Assembly (NCBI GenBank): GCA_022826645.1 | Contig: JAJDUM010000115.1 | Coordinates: 1-45,653 of the forward strand | Source: Candidatus Poribacteria bacterium | GTDB lineage: Bacteria > Poribacteria > WGA-4E > PCPOR2b | Direction of reading: 5' to 3' | DNA: 45,653 nucleotides | Part shown: one piece after another, positions 8,240-16,235 of the stretch | Layout of the letters: every line of letters starts with the position of its first letter | Numbering within the stretch: the stretch's first letter is position 1 | The notes under the pieces: generated by a model | Databases searched by the model: none | Told to the model about the DNA's origin: nothing | The model's input: the letters and a program-made list of their open reading frames with translations, nothing else | Translations under genes and position numbers: made by a program

Positions 8240-8737
8240 TTGAAAAATTTAGAGTTCAAAGCAAATTGTGACTCGCTCGATGTGCTCCGTGAACGGTTGG
8301 TCAATTGCCAAGCCGAACATCGCCGTACAATGAAACAACTTGACACCTATTTTAACGTTCCCGAAGGCAGATTGAAGCTGCGGGAGATCGATACTCATAA
8401 AGCGGAACTTATCTACTATGTACGGTCTGACCTTGCAGAGTCACGTTACAGCAATTATCAGGTATGCGATATTCCTGAACCGATAGCTTTCAAGGAGATT
8501 GCAACTACGGCTTGGGGTGTGAGGAGCGTTGTTGAGAAACAGCGAGAGTTATGGATGTTTGGAGACACCCGCATCCATCTGGACGAGGTAAAGAATCTCG
8601 GTCAGTTTGTTGAATTAGAAACAGTGATTCGCAACCAAACAGAAAGCGATGCACAGACAGAACACCAGCTTGTGAAGGATGCGCTTGGCATTAAGGAAGA
8701 AGATCTGGTCTCCGTATCGTATAGCGATTTAGTTTGA
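8240..8737 (+). CDS. CYTH-domain protein (class IV adenylate cyclase-like)
   Basis: This is a CYTH/CyaB-like protein of about 165 aa from this start. The family binds triphosphate-containing substrates in a beta-tunnel. The N-terminal NLEFKA strand corresponds to the ExExK region. RLKLREID with Lys/Arg residues, LIYYVR, and the later GQFVELETV strand with its acidic residues match class IV adenylate cyclases or thiamine/inorganic triphosphatases. I place the start at TTG 8240 because homologues begin just before NLEFKA. An upstream in-frame GTG at 8201 lies inside a repeat-like hairpin and has no ribosome site. Cyclic AMP synthesis versus triphosphatase activity cannot be decided. Confidence 0.8.
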   Translation: MKNLEFKANCDSLDVLRERLVNCQAEHRRTMKQLDTYFNVPEGRLKLREIDTHKAELIYYVRSDLAESRYSNYQVCDIPEPIAFKEIATTAWGVRSVVEKQRELWMFGDTRIHLDEVKNLGQFVELETVIRNQTESDAQTEHQLVKDALGIKEEDLVSVSYSDLV

Positions 8738-8753
8738 AAATCGCTCTGGCATG

Positions 8754-8788
8754 TTGACATGTGGTAGCGCGTAGATTGGGTTGAGCGG
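8754..8788 (+). repeat. dispersed repeat (ttgaca...ttgggttgag family), copy 1
   Basis: About 28 of 35 bases match the segment at 45,324-45,358. The core gttgagattgggttgag-like wording also recurs in a shorter form near 20,176. It is intergenic, between the CYTH and aminotransferase genes. Confidence 0.5.
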
Positions 8789-8917
8789 TCAAATGCGAAT
8801 CACTATCAAGCACAATAGAATTTCCGTTTTCAAATAGCATCCGCTTATAGATAGTTTGAGTGAAATCCAATTGGGTGAAGACTGGTGTAGGTCGATTCGC
8901 CAAAGTTGACATTTCGG

Positions 8918-8939
8918 TGTCGAGATGTGAATCTCGACA
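8918..8939 (+). promoter_or_regulatory. stem-loop just upstream of the aminotransferase ribosome site
   Basis: TGTCGAGAT and ATCTCGACA form a perfect 9-bp stem with a GTGA loop, ending 9 nt before the GGAGG at 8949-8953. Its place in the leader suggests a role in translation or mRNA stability; this is inference. Confidence 0.4.
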
Positions 8940-8958
8940 TACTATATTGGAGGACAAT

Positions 8959-10080
8959 GTGATTGATTGGTACAAGTGGCGCGAACAGTTTCCAGTGACA
9001 GGGAAATATATCTACCTGAATCACGCGGGGGTTGCCCCGTTACCATTATGTGTCCATCAAGCGATGACGCATTTTCTTAAAGACGCGACCAACAATGGTG
9101 CGGTCAATTCCAGATCTTGGGAGGTTGTAGCCGAAACCTGTCGCGCAAATGCAGCCAAACTGATTAACAGCGATGTCGATGAGATAGCCTTCATGAAGAA
9201 CACCTCGCAGGGAATTATCATTGCTGCAAACGGAATTGATTGGTGCGAGGGTGATAACGTCGTGACGACGGCTGTCGAATTTCCTGCGAATGTGTATCCG
9301 TGGTGGAGCCTGAAACGCCTCGGTGTGGAAACGCGGATGGTGCCGGAGCGAAACAGGCGCATTCATGTTGAGGACATCGAAACGGCGATTGACGAGCGGA
9401 CACTATGTGTAACTATCAGCCACGTCGAGTTTGCATCCGGCTTTCGGAACGACATTGCTGCGATTGGTGACCTGTGCGCAAAAAAAGGTCTCTGGTTTGT
9501 AGTGGATGCCATACAGAGTGTGGGCGCGATTGAAGTGGATGTGAAGGCTTGCAAGATTGACATCCTTGCCGCCGACGGTCATAAGTGGCTGCTTGCACCC
9601 GAAGGTGCGGCAATCTTTTACTGTGCAAAGGAGAAACAGGACGCGTTGATTAACACAAACGTCGGTTGGGCGGGGGTCGTCAATCCAAGGGACTTTCTGA
9701 ACTACGATTTTACACCCCAACCGGCTGCAACGCGCTTTGAAGAAGGATCATATAATAGCGTCGGTCTATATGGACTCGGTGCGGCTATCGAACTGCTGCT
9801 CGAAGTTGGAATGCCGAATATCGAGCAGCGAATCTTGGACCTGACAGATCGCCTCATCGAAGGACTCCGTTCCAAGAACTATCGGCTGCTGACACCCACA
9901 GGAGAATCCGATCGTTCCGGTATTGTCGTATTTGAAAGTGACCGATATACATCAGCCGATTTGGTTGAACGACTCAGAGGTGAAAATGTCATCGGGGCAG
10001 AGCGGGCTGGCGTCCGTCTGTCCCCACATTTCTATAACTCGGAAGCGGAGATAGATCAGGTTTTGGGGTTGCTGCCATAG
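8959..10080 (+). CDS. class V aminotransferase / cysteine desulfurase-like protein
   Basis: This 373-aa PLP enzyme belongs to the aminotransferase class V family (isopenicillin epimerase, cysteine desulfurase, serine-glyoxylate types). The motifs are YLNHAGVAPLP (19-29), MKNTSQGI (79-86), the aspartate in VVDAIQSVG (D183) and the PLP lysine in ADGHKWLLAPEG (K209). A GTG at 8959 is chosen as the start because GGAGG (8949-8953) lies 5 nt upstream and homology begins there. The frame is open a further 99 bp upstream without support. The desulfurase cysteine loop is not evident, which favours an aminotransferase, epimerase or lyase role. It appears monocistronic. Confidence 0.86.
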   Translation: MIDWYKWREQFPVTGKYIYLNHAGVAPLPLCVHQAMTHFLKDATNNGAVNSRSWEVVAETCRANAAKLINSDVDEIAFMKNTSQGIIIAANGIDWCEGDNVVTTAVEFPANVYPWWSLKRLGVETRMVPERNRRIHVEDIETAIDERTLCVTISHVEFASGFRNDIAAIGDLCAKKGLWFVVDAIQSVGAIEVDVKACKIDILAADGHKWLLAPEGAAIFYCAKEKQDALINTNVGWAGVVNPRDFLNYDFTPQPAATRFEEGSYNSVGLYGLGAAIELLLEVGMPNIEQRILDLTDRLIEGLRSKNYRLLTPTGESDRSGIVVFESDRYTSADLVERLRGENVIGAERAGVRLSPHFYNSEAEIDQVLGLLP

Positions 10081-10115
10081 CTGATAAACTCCTTTCTATC
10101 AGCCGGAGATTTCCG

Positions 10116-10144
10116 TTGCAGAAAGATGGCGATTGGCGTATAAT
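10116..10144 (+). promoter_or_regulatory. candidate sigma-70 promoter of the first TolB-like gene
   Basis: TTGCAG (10116-10121), a 17-nt spacer and a perfect TATAAT (10139-10144) lie about 105 bp before the ATG at 10249, in the first sizeable gap of the region. Confidence 0.5.
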
Positions 10145-10248
10145 AGCCTGAGTTGCGATCTTGATTGGAAAGGAATTTCCAGCACAAGCTGACCTCAATC
10201 ACCCCCAAAGGATAAAAAAGCGATTTGAAAACAGAGGAGGAAAGACAG

Positions 10249-10467
10249 ATGCAACGGAGATACAATCTGGCACATTTCCTTTTAGCTAGCGTTGTAGTCT
10301 TAGGTCTAACGCCGTTGATGGTAGTTGCTGCCCCACAGGCACAGATTGCCTTTACATCTGAGAGGGATGGGAATTTTCATGGGCATCGGAACATCTACGT
10401 GATGGACGCCGATGGAGGTAATCCGCGAAGGGTCGCTAACAAGCCCTTTCATAGCTTTAATAACTAG
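10249..10467 (+). pseudogene. TolB-like beta-propeller, 5' part (ends at in-frame TAG)
   Basis: This is the N-terminal piece of a secreted beta-propeller protein. It has a signal peptide (QRRYN, a hydrophobic core, then VVAAPQAQ) and the first propeller blade (QIAFTSERDGN, IYVMDADGG). Translation starts at ATG 10249, after GAGGAGG at 10234-10240. A TAG at 10465-10467 interrupts the frame inside the blade (NN-stop-GPSWSPDG), exactly where the sister blades read without a stop. The same frame continues to 11,238. It is most simply a nonsense mutation, with readthrough or an assembly error as alternatives. Confidence 0.7.
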
Positions 10468-11238
10468 GGCCCCTCATGGTCCCCTGACGGTAAACACATC
10501 GCCTTTGTGTCTGAGAGGGATAGGCATTGGGAAATCTATGTAATGGATGCCGATGGGGGGGATCCACGAATACTTACTAACAATCACTTTGCTGCTAACG
10601 ACCCCTCATGGTCCCCTGACGGTAAACGCATTGCTTTTGGTTCCTCTAGGGATGGTAACTTAGAAATCTACGTGATGGACGCCGATGGAAGTAATCAGCG
10701 AAATCTTACCAATAGTCCCCATCTGGATTGGTATCCCTCATGGTCTCCGGACAGTAAACGCATTGCCTTCATGTCTAATAAGAAGGGTGGCTTGGAAATC
10801 AAGAACGGGAATTTGGAAATCTACGTGATGGAGGCGAATGGGGATAATCAGCGCAACCTCACCAAAAATGACCATCATGACTTGGAACCTTCATGGTCCC
10901 CTGACGGTAAGCGCATTGCTTATGCTTCTTTTAGGGATGGGAACCGTGAAATCTATGTGATGAACGCCGATGGGGGTAATCGGCGCAACCTCACCAATAA
11001 TCCCTTTCGGGATTTTGAACCCTCGTGGTCGCCTGATGGTAAACGCATTGCCTTCGTTTCTAATAGGGATGGGAACCGTGAAATCTACGTGATGGACGCC
11101 GATGGGGATAATCAGCGCAACCTTACCAATAATCCCCATGCTGATACGGAGCCTGTATGGTTTGACCCTGCCTTCGCAGTTGCTCCCGCGGACAAAAAAT
11201 TCACGAAGTGGGGATGGCTCAAACAGATCAGCCGATAA
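10468..11238 (+). CDS. TolB-like (WD40-like PD40) beta-propeller, remainder after the TAG
   Basis: This continues the frame of the 5' fragment and encodes about five blades of the PD40/TolB type. Each carries SWSPDGKRIAF and a following EIYVMDADG, and the end is a short conserved tail (TKWGWLKQISR). Alone it would have no signal peptide. The only internal start nearby is GTG 10507, without a ribosome site. Such propellers act as periplasmic or secreted scaffolds. Tandem with a full-length paralogue at 11,310 that shares the same signal peptide and tail, it looks like a duplicated gene of which this copy is decaying. Confidence 0.7.
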   Translation, partial: GPSWSPDGKHIAFVSERDRHWEIYVMDADGGDPRILTNNHFAANDPSWSPDGKRIAFGSSRDGNLEIYVMDADGSNQRNLTNSPHLDWYPSWSPDSKRIAFMSNKKGGLEIKNGNLEIYVMEANGDNQRNLTKNDHHDLEPSWSPDGKRIAYASFRDGNREIYVMNADGGNRRNLTNNPFRDFEPSWSPDGKRIAFVSNRDGNREIYVMDADGDNQRNLTNNPHADTEPVWFDPAFAVAPADKKFTKWGWLKQISR

Positions 11239-11309
11239 CTGACATTATTTAGTGAACGATGTTTAGGGGTAAAAGACCGATTTGATTGGTAGCGGAGGAG
11301 GAAAGGCAG

Positions 11310-12302
11310 ATGCAACGAAGGTACAATCGCGCCAATTTCCTTTTAGCCATCATTGTAGTTTGGGGGCTGACACCTGCGATAATATGCGTTGACGCGCAGG
11401 CGCAGATTGCCTTTGCGTCTGATAGAGCTGGAAACTGGGAAATCTACGTGATGGATGCCGATGGAACTAATCAGCGAAGACTCACCAACTATAACCATAC
11501 TGACAGTTCACCCTCATGGTCTCCAGGCGGTAAACGCATTGCCTTTACTTCCACTAGGAATCCGACCTTTGGAATTAGGGGACCGGACTTTGAAATCTAC
11601 GTGATGGATGCCGATGGTACCAATCGGCAACATCTCACCGATAACTTGCATCAGGAGATTGATCCGACATGGTCCCCGGATGGCAGGCACATTGCTTACG
11701 CTTCCGGCATAAATAAGAACTTTGAAATCTACGTGATGGATGCTCATGGACGTAATCGGGGAAGACTCACAAATAGCGGTGACGTTCATATCCATAACTG
11801 GGAACCCTCGTGGTCTCCGGATGGCAAACGCATTGCCTTTACTTCCATAAGGGATGGGAACAAGGAAGTCTATGTGATGGCTGCCCATGGGGGTAATCAA
11901 CGAAGACTCACGAATAGCGGTGACGTTCATATCCATAACTGGGAACCCTCGTGGTCTCCAGATGGCAAACGCATCGCTTTTATATCTGATAGGGATGAGA
12001 AATTGAACATCTTCGTGATGAACGCTGATGGTGGGAAACAGCAAAACCGCACTAAAGACCTACATGGTGAGAATCCCTCATGGTCTCCAGACGGTAAACG
12101 CATTGCCTTCGTTTCTGAGAGGGATGGGAACAAGGAAATCTACACGATAAACGCCGATGGCAGGAGGGACCCGCGAAGACTCACCGATAACCCCCAGGCT
12201 GATACTGATCCTGCATGGATGGCCCCTGCTTTTGCATTTGCAGTTGCCCCCGCAAATAAAAAAATCACGATGTGGGGCTGGCTCAAACAGGTCAACCGAT
12301 AA
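11310..12302 (+). CDS. secreted TolB-like (PD40) beta-propeller protein
   Basis: The product is about 330 aa. It has a signal peptide (QRRYN, then a hydrophobic core ending near DAQAQ) and six PD40-type blades with SWSPDGKRIAF/EIYVMDADG repeats, as in the propeller domain of TolB. It ends in TMWGWLKQVNR, the same tail as its upstream paralogue. The start ATG 11310 follows GGAGGAGG at 11294-11301. No TolB amino-terminal domain is present, so it is not a true TolB. Two neighbouring blades (from 11,761 and 11,902) are nearly identical at the DNA level, a recent 141-bp duplication. It probably acts as a secreted scaffold; the ligand is unknown. Confidence 0.85.
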   Translation: MQRRYNRANFLLAIIVVWGLTPAIICVDAQAQIAFASDRAGNWEIYVMDADGTNQRRLTNYNHTDSSPSWSPGGKRIAFTSTRNPTFGIRGPDFEIYVMDADGTNRQHLTDNLHQEIDPTWSPDGRHIAYASGINKNFEIYVMDAHGRNRGRLTNSGDVHIHNWEPSWSPDGKRIAFTSIRDGNKEVYVMAAHGGNQRRLTNSGDVHIHNWEPSWSPDGKRIAFISDRDEKLNIFVMNADGGKQQNRTKDLHGENPSWSPDGKRIAFVSERDGNKEIYTINADGRRDPRRLTDNPQADTDPAWMAPAFAFAVAPANKKITMWGWLKQVNR

Positions 12303-12340
12303 CGGGCATTTTAATGACCATCCGATGGATTTTCAATAGG

Positions 12341-12357
12341 TAGCAACCTGAGTTATA
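12341..12357 (-). repeat. degenerate reverse copy of the 'ataacgcaagttgcta' motif
   Basis: The sequence tagcaacctgagttat is the reverse complement of the motif at 45,516 with two mismatches. It overlaps a TATAAT at 12354-12359 that could serve as the -10 box of the uxuA-like gene, so the resemblance may be coincidental. Confidence 0.3.
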
Positions 12358-12399
12358 ATTGATGCATTAGAAATTTACGAGGCAATCGAAGAGGGATTT

Positions 12400-13368
12400 A
12401 TGTACATTCAAGATCTACTCAGTTGGGAACAGTTTAACGACGAAAATCTAAGTTTTTTTAATGCTATTGGCGTTGATCGCCTCTGCCTTGACATTCGTGG
12501 TATGCACCGTGTTGACCCCTCGCTTGATCTGCGAGATGGAGTAGACAGGACGGACTTTTTTGAGGCGGCAAAGGCGAAGACCGAGTCGCACGGGTTAGAG
12601 TTGTACAGCATTTTTATGGCGGGTTGGGATGAGATTACATTGGCGATGCCAGATCGCGATGAGAAGATAGAGGCGTGGTGCACAATGCTTCGGGGTATCA
12701 GTGCGGCTGGGATCCCGGCGCTGGGATACAATTTCAAACCGATGGGAAATTTCCGTACAACATCCGCTACAGGCAGAGGGGGCACCTCGTACAGCACCTT
12801 TGATTACGATGAATTTTCTCAGAACCGCCCCAAACCGTACGACCCACCTGTCTCGGAAGAGGAGATGTGGGATCATATAGGCTACTTCCTCGAAGGGGTA
12901 ATCCCGGTGGCTGACAAAGTTGAGGTGCGGATGGCGTTGCATCCGGATGATCCGCCGATTCCTGAACCGTTAGGGGGTGTGGCGCAGATCGTATCGACGC
13001 TTGATCAGTACCGACGGATTTTCGATATTGTCCCCTCGGACTCCAACGGAATGCTGTTCTGTCAGGGGTGCGTCACCGAGATGGGCGTGAATGTGTATGA
13101 GGCGATTCGGGAGATGGCGACCAAAAACAAGATTGTATTCGTCCACTTCCGTAACGTGCGTGGATGCCTGCCCAGTTTTCAAGAGGTCTTCCTCGATGAG
13201 GGTGACATAGATATGCACCGGGCAATGGCAATCTATCGAGATGCCGGGTTTAACGGTCCCTTTATGATGGACCACACACCAGGATTCCCACAAACAGACG
13301 CAGGCAGAGCGGGGCAGGCATACGCAGTTGGATACATTCGGGGAGTGGTTCAGTCGGTGTATCGATAG
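12400..13368 (+). CDS. uxuA: mannonate dehydratase-like TIM-barrel enzyme
   Basis: UxuA dehydrates D-mannonate to 2-keto-3-deoxygluconate in hexuronate catabolism, using Mn(II). Family motifs are clear: MALHPDDPP (about 185-193), FCQGCVTEMG (about 222-231), VHFRNVRG (about 248-255), FLDEGDIDM (about 263-271) and MDHTP near 288. At 322 aa it is shorter than the roughly 350-390 aa of typical UxuA. The start follows GAGGGATTT. The SDR at 14,427 and the heparinase-like lyase at 16,971 make uronate breakdown the likely context. A related acid-sugar dehydratase specificity is possible. Confidence 0.88.
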   Translation: MYIQDLLSWEQFNDENLSFFNAIGVDRLCLDIRGMHRVDPSLDLRDGVDRTDFFEAAKAKTESHGLELYSIFMAGWDEITLAMPDRDEKIEAWCTMLRGISAAGIPALGYNFKPMGNFRTTSATGRGGTSYSTFDYDEFSQNRPKPYDPPVSEEEMWDHIGYFLEGVIPVADKVEVRMALHPDDPPIPEPLGGVAQIVSTLDQYRRIFDIVPSDSNGMLFCQGCVTEMGVNVYEAIREMATKNKIVFVHFRNVRGCLPSFQEVFLDEGDIDMHRAMAIYRDAGFNGPFMMDHTPGFPQTDAGRAGQAYAVGYIRGVVQSVYR

Positions 13369-13402
13369 ACTCCTCTGTTCTTAGAGGCTTGGTGCGTTCG
13401 CC

Positions 13403-14254
13403 CTACACCCGAACAAACTTATGCAGCAGATTTTCAACGCCGACTTCGCCGATGTATATGTCCCCATGCTTGTCTACCCAAATACCGTGGGCACCGTGGG
13501 GCTGGTCGTCTGGTCCGCCCAACACGTTCCAGCAGGTAAGCAGCTTTCCGTCCCGGTTGAAGATGCTGACGCCACCACCTTCGGCAATATAAACGGTATC
13601 GTCTCCGTCAATGTATAATCCACAAGGTCCAAGTCGTCCTGGCCACTCAGAGAGGAAGCCTCCGTCGGGATCAAAAATCTGGATACGGTTATTCGTCTCT
13701 CTGTCAGCGATCAAAACCCTGCCTTCTCGGTCCGTAAAGACGTTATGAGGGAGGGTGAACTGCCCCGGCGCGTCCCCTTCTCTACCCCAGGTGTTTAGTA
13801 GAGTACCATCGGACGAAAATTGATGTATCTGATGCTGACCGTAACCGTCCGAAACGTAGATGTCACCTGATGGAGCGACGACGGCACGAGTTGGCATATT
13901 GAACGGCTCGCCGTAGCCTCCTATCTCATTGGGGGTTCCAAGCGTTTTTAGGATCTGACCGTCTGTGGTGCAGATGCGCACTGTATGGTCGCCACAGTCT
14001 GCGATGTAGAGCCGGTCTTCTGAGTCAATAAAAATATCATGGGGCAGGCTGAGAAAGTCTTCACCCCACGAGGAGAGAAAACGACCGTCTCGATCGTAGA
14101 CCACGAGTGCCGGGTTCGGCTCACGATCCAAAACATAGACCTTGTCCTCTGAATCAACGGCAACGCCTGAAGCGATGCCTAATGCACGACCATCGGGACC
14201 TTGTCCCCAACCTTTGACGACTTGGTAAGAATACTTGTCACTTCCAAATATCAT
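13403..14254 (-). CDS. NHL-repeat beta-propeller protein
   Basis: This 283-aa protein is made of about six NHL repeats (LPHDIFIDSEDRLYIADCGDH, FNMPTRAVVAPSGDIYVSDGYG, FTLPHNVFTDREGRVLIADRE and similar). It resembles the propeller of peptidyl-alpha-hydroxyglycine lyases and related proteins. No signal peptide is visible at the ATG (start MIFGSDKYSYQVVKGWG), which follows a good GGAGGT site. It lies convergent to uxuA, only 34 bp from its end. The family gives a fold but not a reaction; it could be a lactonase-like or lyase-like enzyme acting with the neighbouring sugar genes. Confidence 0.85.
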   Translation of the reverse strand: MIFGSDKYSYQVVKGWGQGPDGRALGIASGVAVDSEDKVYVLDREPNPALVVYDRDGRFLSSWGEDFLSLPHDIFIDSEDRLYIADCGDHTVRICTTDGQILKTLGTPNEIGGYGEPFNMPTRAVVAPSGDIYVSDGYGQHQIHQFSSDGTLLNTWGREGDAPGQFTLPHNVFTDREGRVLIADRETNNRIQIFDPDGGFLSEWPGRLGPCGLYIDGDDTVYIAEGGGVSIFNRDGKLLTCWNVLGGPDDQPHGAHGIWVDKHGDIYIGEVGVENLLHKFVRV

Positions 14255-14426
14255 AACTTACACCTCCGATTCTAATTTGCGAATGCCAAGCTCCGATACT
14301 ATAGTTCGGACATGAAGGAATACGTTTCATCTAAGACAGATATTATAGCACGCTTGTCAGTATACTCGGACTCGAAAAAAATCTCTATTGTTTTTTTGGA
14401 TACCTGGATCTATTAGGATTGCCCAA

Positions 14427-15215
14427 ATGAAAATACAGGAGATGTTTGAACTTCATGATCGTGTTGCCATCATTACCGGAGGCGCAACGCACTTAGGATG
14501 CGCAATGACCACCGCACTGGGTGAATTGGGGGCTGCCACCGTTATTGCCAGTCGCCGTAAATCCTTGTGTGAGCAGGTTGCAGCGGAGTTGCGGGAAGCA
14601 GGTATTAAATGCGTTGGGCTTGGCTGCGATGTTACTGATGAGGTGCAGGTCAACACACTTGTGGACGAGGTGGTCGAAATGCACGGACGGTTGGACGTAA
14701 TGGTGTGCAACGCCGGTGGTGCTGCAACAACGAGTTACATCCCCGGTGCTTCAATTGATGAGTTCACCCGTACGTGGGAGATGAACGTCAAAAGCACATA
14801 CATGTGTGCACAAGCCGCAGCCCGGGTGATGATTCCTCAACGCAGCGGCACAATTATCACCCTCGGATCCATCCACGGTTTCCTCAGCGCCGATAAACGT
14901 CTTTACGAGGGGTTGGATTTTAACCGTTCGGGTCCTCCATATCAGGCAGCAAAGGGCGGTATCGTGAACCTAACACGCGCGCTCGCAGCCGAGTTGGGTG
15001 AGTATAATATCACCGCCAACTGTATCAGTCCCGGACAGATCCCAAAAGCAACAACGGATCCGGAAATGATGGAGCGGTGTCGCCTGAGTAACCCGCTTCA
15101 ACGTACAGGGCTCGCGGACGATATAAAGGGTACTGTTGCCCTGCTCGCTTCACGTGCAGGCAATTGGATCACCGGACAGAACCTCGTAGTAGATGGTGGT
15201 TGGAGCATCTGGTAA
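14427..15215 (+). CDS. SDR oxidoreductase, gluconate/fructuronate reductase-like
   Basis: This classical SDR of about 262 aa has ITGGATHLG (cofactor loop), CNAGG, a catalytic serine in LGSIHG, YQAAKGG with the Tyr-Lys pair, and the terminal TGQNLVVDGGWSIW. The TH insertion in the glycine loop and an LDFNRSGPPYQ segment before the tyrosine are typical of gluconate 5-dehydrogenase / mannonate oxidoreductase-like members. ATG 14427 is preferred (AGGA 8 nt upstream); ATG 14442 is possible. With uxuA and a polysaccharide lyase nearby, reduction of fructuronate or a similar keto-uronate is a reasonable guess. Confidence 0.88.
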   Translation: MKIQEMFELHDRVAIITGGATHLGCAMTTALGELGAATVIASRRKSLCEQVAAELREAGIKCVGLGCDVTDEVQVNTLVDEVVEMHGRLDVMVCNAGGAATTSYIPGASIDEFTRTWEMNVKSTYMCAQAAARVMIPQRSGTIITLGSIHGFLSADKRLYEGLDFNRSGPPYQAAKGGIVNLTRALAAELGEYNITANCISPGQIPKATTDPEMMERCRLSNPLQRTGLADDIKGTVALLASRAGNWITGQNLVVDGGWSIW

Positions 15216-15263
15216 GCGGCAAGCCGAAAATCTATACAACTACAAAATCGAGAGAGGCAAAAC

Positions 15264-16142
15264 ATGAAAAAACTCCCCCTTGGTCCACTTTATTATGAAT
15301 TCAGTCGCCACAACGAACCGCGCTTACAGATTACGCCAGGAGAGACTGTGTTGGTAGAGGCAGAGGATGCCTTTTCAGGGCAAATCCGTACCAATGACGA
15401 TCGGCGGGATAAGACCAAGAAACCTTACGGCAACCCACAGACAGGTCCAATCTGGATTGAGGGGGCTGAACCGGGCGATGCGCTGGCGGTCAAGATTGAG
15501 GAGATACGTCCGAGTATCGGTCAATGCGCGACTCGAACCTCCGATCCTCGACAACTTGCCGAGTGGTTGGGCGATGACTGTCCGCACGGCGTGCATGTCT
15601 GTCCCATCCGTGATGGACAGATCTACTGGAGTGATGACATCACCATTCCCTATACGCCCATGCTCGGTTGTATCGGAACCGCACCAGATACCGGCGTGCC
15701 GACAACCGGACCAGCGGGTCCTCACGGTGGGAACATGGATATCATCGAAACCTGTCCCGGCAATACTGTATACCTGCCAGTATTTGTATCCGGCGGGTAT
15801 CTCTATTTGGGAGATGCACACGCTGCGATGGGGCACGGCGAGCTTTCCGCTTCTGGACTGGAAATGCCCTCAGAAACGAAGATTACCGTTGATCTAATCA
15901 AGGGCAAGAACTTACCCGGACCGCGAATCGAATCGCCTACAGAGATTATGACCGTTGCTACCGGATGCCCGATGGAGCGTTCGACGGCTCAAGCCTACGC
16001 GTGGTTAATCTTATGGATGGAAGAAGAGTTCGGCTGGGATCGCTGGAAGGCGTATGACATCTTGACCCACGTCGGGCAGATCTCGGTCGGTTACTATCAA
16101 ATTGGGACAGTGGCAGCCAAGATTGCCAAGTGCTACTTATAA
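15264..16142 (+). CDS. acetamidase/formamidase family protein
   Basis: This 292-aa protein of the FmdA/AmdA family hydrolyses short amides to ammonia and the acid. The EDAFSGQI stretch near 31-38, EGAEPGDALAVKI (about 66-78), the PHGGNMD loop (about 152-158), GDAHAAMGHGELSASGLEM (about 180-198) and the late GCPMERSTAQAY are all family landmarks. The length is close to the usual 300-320 aa. It begins 48 bp after the SDR stop after GAGAGGC, so probably in the same transcript. The actual amide is unknown; a cyclic or larger amide is possible. Confidence 0.88.
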   Translation: MKKLPLGPLYYEFSRHNEPRLQITPGETVLVEAEDAFSGQIRTNDDRRDKTKKPYGNPQTGPIWIEGAEPGDALAVKIEEIRPSIGQCATRTSDPRQLAEWLGDDCPHGVHVCPIRDGQIYWSDDITIPYTPMLGCIGTAPDTGVPTTGPAGPHGGNMDIIETCPGNTVYLPVFVSGGYLYLGDAHAAMGHGELSASGLEMPSETKITVDLIKGKNLPGPRIESPTEIMTVATGCPMERSTAQAYAWLILWMEEEFGWDRWKAYDILTHVGQISVGYYQIGTVAAKIAKCYL

Positions 16143-16171
16143 AACAGTCGTAGGGAACGCAGTTGCCGTTC

Positions 16172-16188
16172 TCCCGATCCTATCGGGA
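16172..16188. repeat. REP-like palindrome cccgat-N-atcggg
   Basis: TCCCGAT and ATCGGGA arms flank a CCT spacer. It is one of at least seven intergenic copies in this window (also near 26,896, 40,897, 40,936, 40,981, 42,799 and 42,945). It follows an imperfect hairpin gggaacg/cgttctc just after the acetamidase gene. Confidence 0.6.
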
Positions 16189-16235
16189 CTTCGCGGGATC
16201 TGTGTCTCCTCTATCGTGAATAAGAGGTGAGAAAA

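Noticed and set aside
10249..11238. Recoding of TAG (readthrough or reassigned codon) as a genome-wide feature
   Set aside because: TAG is used as an ordinary stop by several intact genes here (for example dapB and the short permease), so the TAG in the propeller gene is better explained as a local mutation or error.
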